Source of the DNA: Rossellomorea sp. AcN35-11
Lineage (GTDB): Bacteria; Bacillota; Bacilli; Bacillales; Bacillaceae_B
Reading direction: 5' to 3'
NCBI GenBank assembly: GCA_030388825.1
Contig: CP128835.1
Coordinates: 248,001-312,000 of the forward strand
Length of the DNA stretch: 64,000 nucleotides
Shown: positions 15,791 through 23,580 of the stretch, piece after piece
How positions within the stretch are numbered: position 1 is the stretch's first letter
Layout of the letters: each line of letters starts with the position of its first letter
Made by a program: the position numbers and the translations under genes
Notes under the pieces: generated by a model
What the model was told of the DNA's origin: nothing
Seen by the model: only the letters and a program-made list of their open reading frames with translations
The model's database searches: none

Positions 15791-17545
15791 ATGACGAATG
15801 AGAGATCGATGGAGAATTGGATTCAAAAGCTTAATGAAGAGACCTTACATAAAGGGGTCGACCGACGCAGCTTCCTTCAGGGCGCGGGGAAAGTCGCAGG
15901 GATTTCGTTAGGGGTGGCGATTGCTCAATCCATGGGCGGTTTGTCTGTCTCTGCAGAAGAAGCAGCGTTTGAGGATTTCCCGTTTTCTCTTGGGGTAGCT
16001 TCCGGTGACCCTCTCCCGGATAGTGTTGTATTATGGACGCGTTTAGCCACCGACCCTCTTAATGGCGGCGGCATGCCTGATCGGAACATTCCAGTGAAGT
16101 GGGAAATCGCCAAGGATGAACATTTCCGCCGGATCGTTCAGCGCGGCAGGGAAATGGCAAGTCCCGCCCTCGCCCACTCTGTTCATGCCGAGGTCGGGAA
16201 CCTGGAAGCAGGTACGGTGTACTATTACCGGTTCAAGGTCGGGAAGGATTTTAGCCCCATCGGCAGGACGAAAACCCTTCCTTCCCTGAATGCTGACGTT
16301 TCAAGCCTGGCTTTTGCCTTTGCTTCCTGCCAGCAATATGAGCACGGCTATTACACTGCCTATCGACACATGGCCAAAGAAGACCTTGATCTCGTGTTTC
16401 ATCTTGGAGACTACATTTATGAATACGGTCCCGATGAGTATATAAGTAAAACAGGAAATGTCCGGCATCACAAAGGTCCTGAAATCCAATCGTTGGAGGA
16501 CTACCGGAACCGTCATGCCCAGTACCGGACAGACGGGGATTTACAGGCTGCTCATGCGGCTTTCCCTTGGGTTGTCACGTGGGATGACCATGAAGTGGAG
16601 AATAACTATGCTGACATGATTCCGGAAAAAGGCCAGTCCGTGGAAGAGTTCGTCCAGCGCCGTGTCGCTGCGTATCAAGCCTACTATGAGCATATGCCGT
16701 TACGAAAATCCTCCATGCCCCATGGAACAGACATGCAGCTCTACCGTCAGTTCTCATACGGGAACCTGGCTAATTTCATGGTCCTTGATTCCCGTCAGTA
16801 CCGCTCGGATCAGGCGAATGGGGATAAAAGCTCTCCCCAGACGGAGGAATCCCTGGATCCTTCACGGACTTTATTAGGAAGCGAGCAGGAGCAATGGCTT
16901 CTCCATCATCTCGGCAGCTCCACCACCGCCTGGAATGTACTGGCCCAGCAGATCTTTTTTGCCAAGAGGAATTATGGACGGAGCCCTGACAGTCCTCTAT
17001 TCAGTATGGATGGCTGGGACGGCTACACACCTGCCAGGGAGCGGATCACGGAATTTGCCCGTAAAAAAAACATGGACAACTTGATCGTCCTGACAGGGGA
17101 TGTGCATGCGAACTGGGCTTCCAATATTCTGGCGGACTTTGATGATCCGTCCTCCACCATGCTTGGAGCCGAGTTTGTCGGCACGTCCATCACCTCAGGT
17201 GGTAACGGGGCAGACAAACGGGCTGACACGGACCGCATCCTTGCCCAGAACGAGCATATTAAATTCTTCAATGATTATCGGGGCTATGTGCGCTGTCATG
17301 TGACGCCGACGGAGTGGAAAACCGATTACCGCGTGCTTCCATTCGTCTCGAATCCCGGCGCAGATATGTCAACGAGAGCATCGTTTGTATACAAAAGGGA
17401 TTCCGAGGGACTGAAGGAAGTATCGGCATCCACCGTTCCTCAAGGGATACAGAAGTCTTCTGAGGTGGAGGATGACCGTCATGAAGCGCACGCCCGCGCC
17501 CATAAGAAGCAAAGCCAAAAAGGCAAATCCATGCAGCTGAACTAG
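15791..17545 (+). CDS. phoD: Alkaline phosphatase D, Tat-exported phosphodiesterase
   Basis: About 584 residues. The N-terminal Tat signal has DRRSFLQG followed by a moderately hydrophobic stretch ending near SVSAEE. The catalytic domain carries the PhoD metal ligands in FASCQQYEHGYYTAY, LVFHLGDYIYEYG, VVTWDDHEVENNY and LTGDVHANW. PhoD is a Ca/Fe-dependent phosphodiesterase that degrades teichoic acids and phospholipids under phosphate limitation. The start is ATG 15791 with GAAGGGAG eight bases upstream; the frame start at 15773 overlaps that site. First gene of phoD-tatC-phoX-tatA. Confidence 0.93.
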   Translation: MTNERSMENWIQKLNEETLHKGVDRRSFLQGAGKVAGISLGVAIAQSMGGLSVSAEEAAFEDFPFSLGVASGDPLPDSVVLWTRLATDPLNGGGMPDRNIPVKWEIAKDEHFRRIVQRGREMASPALAHSVHAEVGNLEAGTVYYYRFKVGKDFSPIGRTKTLPSLNADVSSLAFAFASCQQYEHGYYTAYRHMAKEDLDLVFHLGDYIYEYGPDEYISKTGNVRHHKGPEIQSLEDYRNRHAQYRTDGDLQAAHAAFPWVVTWDDHEVENNYADMIPEKGQSVEEFVQRRVAAYQAYYEHMPLRKSSMPHGTDMQLYRQFSYGNLANFMVLDSRQYRSDQANGDKSSPQTEESLDPSRTLLGSEQEQWLLHHLGSSTTAWNVLAQQIFFAKRNYGRSPDSPLFSMDGWDGYTPARERITEFARKKNMDNLIVLTGDVHANWASNILADFDDPSSTMLGAEFVGTSITSGGNGADKRADTDRILAQNEHIKFFNDYRGYVRCHVTPTEWKTDYRVLPFVSNPGADMSTRASFVYKRDSEGLKEVSASTVPQGIQKSSEVEDDRHEAHARAHKKQSQKGKSMQLN

Positions 17546-17564
17546 CATCAAGGAGGCAGAGGCT

Positions 17565-18320
17565 ATGAAAGATCGCAACCAGCAGCTGATCGGACACCTG
17601 GAAGAGCTCAGGAGCCGGGCCATCATCACGGCACTCGCCTTTATCGGTTTCCTGTTTGTCGGGATGGCGTTTATGAAACCGATCTACGGGTGGCTGATCA
17701 GAGACTTGGATATGAAGCTTGCGATACTCGGACCGAGCGACATTTTATGGGTGTACTTGATGATCGCCGCTGTCTTTTCACTGGCAGCGACCATTCCAGT
17801 CGCTGCCTATCACATATGGCGGTTTGTCGCTCCGGGTCTGAGCCCAACTGAAAGAAGAGTCACCTTACGCTTCATACCCGCACTGTTTTTTTTGTTCCTT
17901 TTCGGTATCGGGTTCGGTTACTTTTTACTTTTTCCCATCGTCCTGAATTTCTTAACCTCCCTGTCAGCCGACCAGTTTGAAACCATGTTCACAGCGGAAA
18001 AATACTTCCGGTTTATGCTACACCTGACGTTACCTTTTGGATTGTTATTTGAAATGCCTTTAGTGATCGTTTTTCTGACCGTGCTTGGCATATTAGACCC
18101 GGCCAAATTGAAGAAATCAAGAAGGATCGCCTATTTTTTACTCATTGTCGTTTCGGTGTTGATTACGCCGCCGGATTTCCTTTCGGATGTACTCGTCATC
18201 CTGCCGCTTCTCCTTTTATATGAGGTCAGCATTACCTGTTCAACGATTGCGTATAAGAAGCGTGCAACTCGTTCGGCGGAGTTCCAAGAAAATGTAGTTT
18301 TAGGGAGTGAAAAGGTTTGA
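17565..18320 (+). CDS. tatC: Twin-arginine translocase subunit TatC (TatCd type)
   Basis: A 251-residue protein with six transmembrane helices. The N-terminal LIGHLEELRSR motif binds the twin-arginine signal, and the conserved FVAPGLSPTERR and TLPFGLLFEMP loops are present. Located between two Tat-dependent phosphatase genes, so it most likely serves as the PhoD/PhoX-dedicated translocon. It overlaps the start of the next gene by 4 bp. Confidence 0.95.
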   Translation: MKDRNQQLIGHLEELRSRAIITALAFIGFLFVGMAFMKPIYGWLIRDLDMKLAILGPSDILWVYLMIAAVFSLAATIPVAAYHIWRFVAPGLSPTERRVTLRFIPALFFLFLFGIGFGYFLLFPIVLNFLTSLSADQFETMFTAEKYFRFMLHLTLPFGLLFEMPLVIVFLTVLGILDPAKLKKSRRIAYFLLIVVSVLITPPDFLSDVLVILPLLLLYEVSITCSTIAYKKRATRSAEFQENVVLGSEKV

Positions 18321-19750
18321 ATAAACACGATATGAACAGACGAGATTTTCTGAAAGCAAGCGGGATCGGCACAGCTGCCCTTGCCCTGAGCACGACTGGA
18401 TTGATGTCTTTCGGCGGAGATAAAGCATTTGCCGGTACGCCCAGAAACAGGAGAACAACAGGCGGGTATGGTCCCCTAGTCAAAGACCCTGGCGGAGTGA
18501 TGGACCTTCCCCGCGGCTTCCAGTACCGGATCATTTCAGAGGAAGGCGGGACTCTATCCGATGGAAGACCTGTCCCTGCCAACTTCGATGGGATGGCCGC
18601 CTATAGAGGGCCCCATGACTCTACGATCCTGGTGAGAAACCATGAATTGAGCGGAAATACTCCATACCCCGTAATCGGGAAAAATCCTTACCGTCGGGAT
18701 GAATCAGGCGGAACCACCTCCTTGGTGATCGGCCCAGACCGTCAAGTAAGGAAGGAATACGTTTCTTCTTCGGGTACCATCCGCAACTGCGCAGGCGGAG
18801 CAACGCCGTGGGGCACTTGGCTCACATGTGAAGAAACGCTGGAAGAAGGGCATGGCTATGTGTTTGAAGTCGACCCTGCCAACCCTGAAAATACCATCTC
18901 GAAAACCCCGATCAGGGACATGGGTGCCTTCTCTCATGAAGCCACGGCCATTGACCCGGCAACCGGGATCGTTTATTTAACCGAAGACGCCGGTCCCAGC
19001 TACCTGTATCGGTTCCTTCCCAACGACCGCAGTCAACGGGTCGGTGCCCTGCAAAAAGGCGGGAAGCTTCAGGCAGCAGCCATCGAAGAGATGAGCAAAA
19101 ACGAAACAAGCGAGTTCCATACAGGTCAGACATTCGGCATTGTATGGAAGGATGTCAATCCGGAGAAACCAACCCTTGATGCAGAGAGACAAGGATGCAT
19201 TGCCTTCAGCCGTCTGGAGGGCGCTTATTTCGAAGGCGGCGTGTTCTGGTTTGATGATACATCCGCCGGGGATAAAGCGTTGGGCCGTGTGTACCGCTAT
19301 ATCCCTGCCACCAACACACTGGAGCTATTCTATGAATCTACGGCGCAAAATGATCTAGAAATGCCTGATAACATCTGCATCACGCCATGGGGAGATTTAT
19401 GGATTGCAGAAGACGGCGGCGGTGTCGATCGCATCATCGGCATGACACCGGAAGGCGAAACGTACGTGTTCGCAGAAAATAAAGTGAACAACTCTGAGCT
19501 TGCCGGCCCGACGTTCTCGACAGACGGCCGAACATTCTTCATCAATATTCAGTCACCCGGCATGACCTTTGCCATCTGGGGACCATTCGCCAGAAGAAAT
19601 GCAGCAAGAAGAAGGCTGATGGGCCACGCTGCCCCGCCTGCTGCCTATGCACCGAAGATCTCAGACAACCTGTCGGCCTTTGCAGAAGTTCAGGGAATGT
19701 CAGACCTAGAAGCCGCTGCCTTCGCACGCCACGGCATGCCGATCCTATAA
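18317..19750 (+). CDS. phoX: PhoX-family alkaline phosphatase (DUF839), Tat-exported
   Basis: A 477-residue protein starting at TTG 18317 after AGGGAGTGAAAAGG. The Tat signal NRRDFLKASG is followed by a hydrophobic stretch to about residue 40 (AFAG). The mature part shows PhoX beta-propeller signatures: LVRNHELSG, NCAGGATPWGTWLTCEE, GAFSHEA and DLWIAEDGGG. PhoX enzymes are Ca/Fe-dependent phosphomonoesterases. Overlap with tatC indicates a single operon, presumably PhoP-controlled. Confidence 0.9.
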   Translation: MNKHDMNRRDFLKASGIGTAALALSTTGLMSFGGDKAFAGTPRNRRTTGGYGPLVKDPGGVMDLPRGFQYRIISEEGGTLSDGRPVPANFDGMAAYRGPHDSTILVRNHELSGNTPYPVIGKNPYRRDESGGTTSLVIGPDRQVRKEYVSSSGTIRNCAGGATPWGTWLTCEETLEEGHGYVFEVDPANPENTISKTPIRDMGAFSHEATAIDPATGIVYLTEDAGPSYLYRFLPNDRSQRVGALQKGGKLQAAAIEEMSKNETSEFHTGQTFGIVWKDVNPEKPTLDAERQGCIAFSRLEGAYFEGGVFWFDDTSAGDKALGRVYRYIPATNTLELFYESTAQNDLEMPDNICITPWGDLWIAEDGGGVDRIIGMTPEGETYVFAENKVNNSELAGPTFSTDGRTFFINIQSPGMTFAIWGPFARRNAARRRLMGHAAPPAAYAPKISDNLSAFAEVQGMSDLEAAAFARHGMPIL

Positions 19751-19768
19751 ACCCAACAGGAGGGAATC

Positions 19769-19993
19769 ATGATGCTAACGAATATCGGAATTCCAGGATT
19801 AATCCTTGTACTTGTGATTGCTTTAATCATCTTTGGACCTTCCAAACTACCAGAAATCGGACGGGCCTTCGGAACGACATTGAAAGAATTTAAAAGCGCT
19901 ACGAATGATTTAGTCAATGGGAATGATAAAGAGAAAGACGAAGGTCAAAAGCTGAAGGCTGTGGAAAAAGAGCGACAGCATACAGGTAGCTGA
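19769..19993 (+). CDS. tatA: Twin-arginine translocase subunit TatA (TatAd type)
   Basis: A 74-residue protein. The N-terminal membrane helix [20 protein letters not shown], with the FGPxKLPE hinge, is followed by the amphipathic helix [15 protein letters not shown] and a charged tail. It assembles the Tat pore with the tatC product two genes upstream. AGGAGGG lies six bases before the start. Confidence 0.95.
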   Translation: MMLTNIGIPGLILVLVIALIIFGPSKLPEIGRAFGTTLKEFKSATNDLVNGNDKEKDEGQKLKAVEKERQHTGS

Positions 19994-20005
19994 TCGGTGT
20001 TACAG

Positions 20006-20045
20006 CAAACGTCCAGGGGTTTGTCATCCTGGACGTTTGTTTCGT
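20006..20045 (+). terminator. Intrinsic terminator of the pho-tat operon
   Basis: Perfect 12-bp stem CAAACGTCCAGG / CCTGGACGTTTG with a 10-base loop and a following TTTCGTTATTTTT tract. Confidence 0.9.
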
Positions 20046-20183
20046 TATTTTTGACCGTTTTTTAATCGGGTCCGTACCCCACCGCGTTAATACGTCAGTC
20101 GACTGGGTCAAACCCCGATAATTCCGGGACTTGCCCCCACAACTAATATTTCCGCACAAACTAAAAAGGATAGAGCGCATCCT

Positions 20184-20420
20184 CTATCCCTGACTTTCCT
20201 TCTGTTTCTCTCTCACATAATTCTCATATGCATCCCTTGCCCTATCCGGGTTGGGCATCTCTCTTGACACTCTTCTATGTATATCATTCAATAAATAAAT
20301 CCCCCTGAACAAACAACCTGCAATAATGCCGAAAGCAAGAATGCCGCCAACCCAGGGTCCCGATACGAATAATAACAAACCTAGTATACTCGCTAAAAAA
20401 ATAGATAGCATCAAGTACAA
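20184..20420 (-). CDS. Small two-helix membrane protein
   Basis: A 78-residue protein with two hydrophobic helices (about 3-20 and 24-45) and a charged amphipathic tail (REMPNPDRARDAYENYVREK). It starts at TTG 20420, seven bases after GAGGGG. No family recognised; it stands alone. Confidence 0.6.
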   Translation of the reverse strand: MYLMLSIFLASILGLLLFVSGPWVGGILAFGIIAGCLFRGIYLLNDIHRRVSREMPNPDRARDAYENYVREKQKESQG

Positions 20421-20441
20421 AGTAATTCCCCTCTCCCCTTT

Positions 20442-20930
20442 TTAGTTCTGCCATCCAAACTTTCGAGTCTTACAAAGCTTGAATACTTTTCCCATTATGT
20501 CAAAAGACTTACAACGCTTCAAACTTGCCATGAAGGTAAATCCCGCATAGCAGTCCTGAATGAACTTCCTTCGATCCTCTGCACTCAGTAAGTGAATGAG
20601 GGCATAGCTAAGGATCTCATCATGCTGTTCGTTGTCAAACGGCATCTCGGACACCGAACCATGATAAATCGGAATCTCAATCCAGTTTAGCCTTGCCAGT
20701 TCAGCCGCTTGTGAAATCTCAATCCCCGTCACACTCATTCCGCGGTCCATAAAGACCTTCGCATTCCGCCCATATCCAATACCAGAAATCAGCACATCCT
20801 TCACATTCTTTTGTAAGAAGAAATCCCCGGTCCGGATGGCAAAATAAAGAGGCTCTATTTCCCACATCGTTTGATGTGCAATGAAGCTTGATTTCAAGCA
20901 TTCCCCACTTTTTTCACAGATCTTGATCAA
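20442..20930 (-). CDS. Class I SAM-dependent methyltransferase, apparently C-terminally truncated
   Basis: A 162-residue protein with the SAM-binding motif I DVLISGIGYGRNAKVFMDRG and the following acidic position in VTGIEIS, plus LSYALIHLLSAEDRRKFIQD (post II region). After about residue 130 the sequence (CKSFDIMGKVFKLCKTRKFGWQN region) no longer resembles methyltransferases, and the protein is some 40-60 residues short. A 3' deletion or frameshift with a replaced tail is likely, so activity is doubtful. Confidence 0.65.
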   Translation of the reverse strand: MIKICEKSGECLKSSFIAHQTMWEIEPLYFAIRTGDFFLQKNVKDVLISGIGYGRNAKVFMDRGMSVTGIEISQAAELARLNWIEIPIYHGSVSEMPFDNEQHDEILSYALIHLLSAEDRRKFIQDCYAGFTFMASLKRCKSFDIMGKVFKLCKTRKFGWQN

Positions 20931-21027
20931 AAAACATCAATTTCTACAGGTTTCTGGCTGATATCCCGGAGCAGCCCCCCATTCAAGGCCCACAATCCCC
21001 CCGATTTCCCCCGCCAGCCCTGACTTA

Positions 21028-21117
21028 TTTTCAAAAACAGGCATGTTATTTTCAATAATCGGGATATATTTTCAAAAACACGACTTTTATTTTCAAAAAT
21101 CCACATTTTATTATCAA
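21028..21117. repeat. Five degenerate tandem repeats of about 21 bp
   Basis: TTTTCAA-type units start at 21028, 21049, 21069, 21090 and 21111 (the last as TTATCAA). On the minus strand they encode a heptad-like peptide repeat (IFENKSR, VFENISR, LLKITC). Intergenic; see findings. Confidence 0.75.
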
Positions 21118-21175
21118 AACGCCAATAGGGCACAGTAGCCTAAGCCTACCGTGCCCCATATACTCCCTGCCTTAC

Positions 21176-21538
21176 CTACCGGCTGACAGATCCCGTCCCA
21201 ATGGAGAAATAGAAATACTTCACATTTCTGTCACTCCCCATTGCGTCTGTGCAGTCCACCCACTTCGCGTGCTGAAGCTTCTCATCCAGTTTCCGGTTGA
21301 TCTCCTTTTCAATCTCCCTCATCTCCACCATGAATCTTCCATAGGTGAGAGAAAAGTGATCGGCAGCCTGGCGGTGGGGAGCGTGCTGGATGAGCAGGTT
21401 CATGAATTCATCAGACGTTGATGCCTGCCGGGCCAGTTCATCTTCCCGCTGGACGACATACTGATACATGTCTCTTTTCCGTGGAGGAAGGGACTTCACT
21501 ATGTCTCTCGCGAGGATCTCCATCAAGTTATCGTTCAT
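21176..21538 (-). CDS. Hypothetical soluble protein
   Basis: A 120-residue, mostly helical, charged protein without membrane segments (SLPPRKRDMYQYVVQRED, EMREIEKEINRKLDEKL). Start ATG 21538 follows AAAGGTGT. It lies downstream of the rpsN2-rpmE2 pair, beyond a hairpin, and may receive read-through. No family recognised. Confidence 0.6.
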   Translation of the reverse strand: MNDNLMEILARDIVKSLPPRKRDMYQYVVQREDELARQASTSDEFMNLLIQHAPHRQAADHFSLTYGRFMVEMREIEKEINRKLDEKLQHAKWVDCTDAMGSDRNVKYFYFSIGTGSVSR

Positions 21539-21565
21539 GTCGAACACCTTTCTTATGCCAGAAAC

Positions 21566-21587
21566 GGGCTGCACACGTATGCAGCCC
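21566..21587 (-). terminator. Hairpin after rpmE2
   Basis: GGGCTGCA / TGCAGCCC with a 6-base loop. It is GC-rich but not followed by a long U-run, so termination may be partial. Confidence 0.45.
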
Positions 21588-21594
21588 CCTTCGA

Positions 21595-21843
21595 TTATTT
21601 GTTCATATTGTATTTTTTCATGAAGCGCTCTGCACGCCCGCCCCGATCGGAGAACTTCTGTCTTCCTGTATAGAACGGGTGAGTGTCAGAACTGATCTCC
21701 ACTTTCAATAGGGGATAGACATTCCCGTCCTCCCACTCAATCGTTTCATTTGAAGTCTTCGTTGAACCAGTCAAGAAAGTAAATCCGCTGTTTGTATCCA
21801 TAAATACGACATCATGATAGTCAGGGTGAATTCCATTTTTCAT
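21595..21843 (-). CDS. rpmE2: Ribosomal protein L31 type B (zinc-free paralogue)
   Basis: An 82-residue protein matching type B L31 (B. subtilis YtiA): [52 protein letters not shown]. It lacks the CxxC zinc motifs of type A L31, which it replaces on the ribosome under zinc starvation, freeing zinc. GGAGGAG precedes the start. It forms an operon with rpsN2 and is predicted to be Zur-regulated. Confidence 0.95.
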   Translation of the reverse strand: MKNGIHPDYHDVVFMDTNSGFTFLTGSTKTSNETIEWEDGNVYPLLKVEISSDTHPFYTGRQKFSDRGGRAERFMKKYNMNK

Positions 21844-21869
21844 AGGTGATACTCCTCCTTTTATAGCTC

Positions 21870-22139
21870 TTACCAGCTTGATTTCTTCACGCCGGGAATC
21901 TGGCCTTTATGTGCAAGCTCCCGGAATGCAATACGTGACATTTTGAACTTTCTCAGATATCCACGGGGACGGCCCGTCACCTCGCAGCGGTTCTTCAATC
22001 GTGTTGGAGAAGAATCACGTGGAAGCTTGGCCAGTGCCTCATAATCCCCTTTCTCCTTCAACTCTCTTCTCAATGCTGCATATTTCAACACCGTCTCCTG
22101 GCGCTTCTTTTCCTTTGCTACCTTTGATTTCTTTGCCAA
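21870..22139 (-). CDS. rpsN2: Ribosomal protein S14, zinc-free paralogue
   Basis: An 89-residue protein, the length of the Zn-independent S14 (B. subtilis YhzA): [45 protein letters not shown], and C-terminal GVKKSSW. The CxxC pairs of the zinc form are absent. The start is TTG 22139 with GGAGGA eight bases upstream; the longer frame would include that ribosome binding site. A perfect Zur box lies just upstream. Confidence 0.95.
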   Translation of the reverse strand: MAKKSKVAKEKKRQETVLKYAALRRELKEKGDYEALAKLPRDSSPTRLKNRCEVTGRPRGYLRKFKMSRIAFRELAHKGQIPGVKKSSW

Positions 22140-22166
22140 TTGAATGTCCTCCAATCATATTAATAA

Positions 22167-22181
22167 TCGTAATCATTACGA
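22167..22181 (-). promoter_or_regulatory. Zur operator
   Basis: TCGTAATCATTACGA is a perfect 7-1-7 palindrome matching the Bacillus Zur box. It is 28 bases upstream of the rpsN2 start, so zinc-loaded Zur should repress rpsN2-rpmE2. Confidence 0.88.
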
Positions 22182-22248
22182 TTTAATAACTATAAAAATA
22201 TTAAACCACATCCATTCCGAATATGCAAACTCATTGTTTCAAGCCAGA

Positions 22249-22267
22249 GGGACAGGCACCCTGTCCC
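22249..22267. terminator. GGGACAGG/CCTGTCCC hairpin
   Basis: Short palindrome GGGACAGG / CCTGTCCC with a 3-base loop, between the convergent-side end of the anti-sigma gene and the Zur promoter region. It is similar in core to the dispersed GGGAC repeats. Probable terminator of the sigma/anti-sigma operon, although a U-run is missing. Confidence 0.45.
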
Positions 22268-22302
22268 ACCACCCCCCAAACAAGCACAACACCCGTCCCC
22301 TG

Positions 22303-22986
22303 TCAAAACCCAAACCTCTCCTTCACTTCCTCACTCGCTTCCGGCAGTTTCATCCCCTTTTTCCAAATCAACGTTTTATCCTTTGGCGTTCCAAAATAAA
22401 TCGCCTTGACCTCCTGCCCCCTGAAATCCTCCTGATCGTGAATGTCGATGAAGTCATGACCTTTCTCCAGGGTATACGGCGGAAGCGATTCCTCCTTCAC
22501 AACCGGGCGCAAAGCGGTGATATATAAATTCCCGCTGTCATCCATGTCATACTTCAATGTATTGACCCGGTAGCCGTCATCAATATCCAGGTAGTACACA
22601 ATCTTGCCGTCTGCCGTTTCACTGATATCACTGATCTCTGCCTTGTCTGACGCCACACTTATGATGTTCCATTTAAACAGTCCCGCGTAGGCAAGGATCA
22701 GGATGGAAATCGACAGGGCTGAGATGAGGACGCCTTTCGTAAACGACCTGGCCCTTCCCTTTTTCCACGTGGCAGCAATCTTCTCGATGACGCGATCGTC
22801 TGTGGAATGATCGACGTGTTCTTTCTCCGGAAGAGACAGATCCGTCTGGATGCGTGCTAATTTTATCCGGCACTGTTCACACCCTGCTAGATGTTCGTCT
22901 ACCATCTTCCTGCTCTCCTCACTGCACACCTCATCGTGGTACAGGGGCAGCAGATCTTCAATGATTTCGCATGGTACTTCTCGCAT
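22303..22986 (-). CDS. Zinc-finger anti-sigma factor
   Basis: About 228 residues. The N-terminal zf-HC2 (ZAS) domain has HLAGCEQC (H-x3-C-x2-C near residues 32-39) and an upstream Cys in PCEIIEDLLPLYHD. One transmembrane helix (about 86-105) precedes an extracellular domain with repeated Asp-rich strands (LDIDDGYRV, DMDDSGN). It sequesters the sigma factor encoded immediately upstream. The start is ATG 22986, seven bases after AAGGAGG inside the sigma gene's last codons; the frame's TTG 22992 lies too close. Confidence 0.88.
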   Translation of the reverse strand: MREVPCEIIEDLLPLYHDEVCSEESRKMVDEHLAGCEQCRIKLARIQTDLSLPEKEHVDHSTDDRVIEKIAATWKKGRARSFTKGVLISALSISILILAYAGLFKWNIISVASDKAEISDISETADGKIVYYLDIDDGYRVNTLKYDMDDSGNLYITALRPVVKEESLPPYTLEKGHDFIDIHDQEDFRGQEVKAIYFGTPKDKTLIWKKGMKLPEASEEVKERFGF

Positions 22987-22988
22987 CG

Positions 22989-23468
22989 TCAATCCTCCTT
23001 TAGCCTTTCGTGCATTTTTTGTTTCCCACGGTAATACGTCACCCTTGCCCAGCTTTCCGTCCTTCCGAAAAGCTCGCTGATTTCCTTAAAGGAAAGCTCC
23101 CCGAATATCCGCAGGGTGAACACTTCTTTATATGGCTCTTGTAGGGAATGCAGGACTTGATGGACCCGAAATGCTTCTTCTTTTCTTTCTATGAGCTTCT
23201 CGATGGCCGTGTCGCAGGCCGCTTCCTCCCCCTCATCATGAACATACCGTTTTTGCCTGGCATGATGGGTGAAGTAGGTATTCTTGGCAATCTGGCACAG
23301 CCACACATTGATCTTGCAGTGTCCTTTATATTGATCAATACTCTTCAATGCTTTGAAAAACGTCTCCTGTGTAATCTCTTCCCCAGTCTTTTCATCCCGG
23401 CTCATGGTGAGGACGAACGCGTACACTTCCCGGAAGTATTGATCATAAATCCCCTCAAACTCAGTCAC
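22989..23468 (-). CDS. ECF RNA polymerase sigma factor
   Basis: A 159-residue sigma-70 family ECF protein. Region 2 (FREVYAFVLTMSRDEKTGEEITQETF) and region 4 (LQEPYKEVFTLRIFGELSFKEISELFGRT plus helix SWARVTYYRGKQKM) are both present. The downstream gene encodes its anti-sigma factor. A TGTAAC / AGTC-like ECF promoter lies upstream, suggesting autoregulation. The inducing signal is unknown. Confidence 0.92.
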   Translation of the reverse strand: MTEFEGIYDQYFREVYAFVLTMSRDEKTGEEITQETFFKALKSIDQYKGHCKINVWLCQIAKNTYFTHHARQKRYVHDEGEEAACDTAIEKLIERKEEAFRVHQVLHSLQEPYKEVFTLRIFGELSFKEISELFGRTESWARVTYYRGKQKMHERLKED

Positions 23469-23492
23469 CCTCCTGCCTCCCTTCCCAAGTAA

Positions 23493-23518
23493 GACTATGC
23501 TGGAGTGATTTTGTTACA
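23493..23518 (-). promoter_or_regulatory. Candidate autoregulated ECF promoter
   Basis: Minus strand TGTAAC (23513-23518) and AGTC (23493-23496) with 16 bases between resemble Bacillus ECF promoters (TGAAAC-type -35, CGTC-type -10). It is placed about 25 bases upstream of the sigma gene. Confidence 0.5.
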
Positions 23519-23550
23519 AAAAAAATAAAAAACTTCCTGCTTCCCACAAC

Positions 23551-23580
23551 AAAAAGGGACAAAGCCCTCCTTGTCCCTTA
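23551..23580 (-). terminator. Intrinsic terminator overlapping a stop codon
   Basis: AAGGGACAA / TTGTCCCTT (arms 23572-23580 and 23554-23562) followed on the minus strand by TTTTTG. The stem begins at the stop codon of the gene ending at 23578. Confidence 0.75.

Noticed and set aside
21028-21117. CRISPR-like array
   Set aside because: Units are only about 21 bp with no separate spacers, and no cas genes are present.
20927-21133. 68-codon minus frame with heptads as a real protein gene
   Set aside because: No ribosome binding site and the heptad pattern follows from the 21-bp DNA repeat; kept as a repeat.
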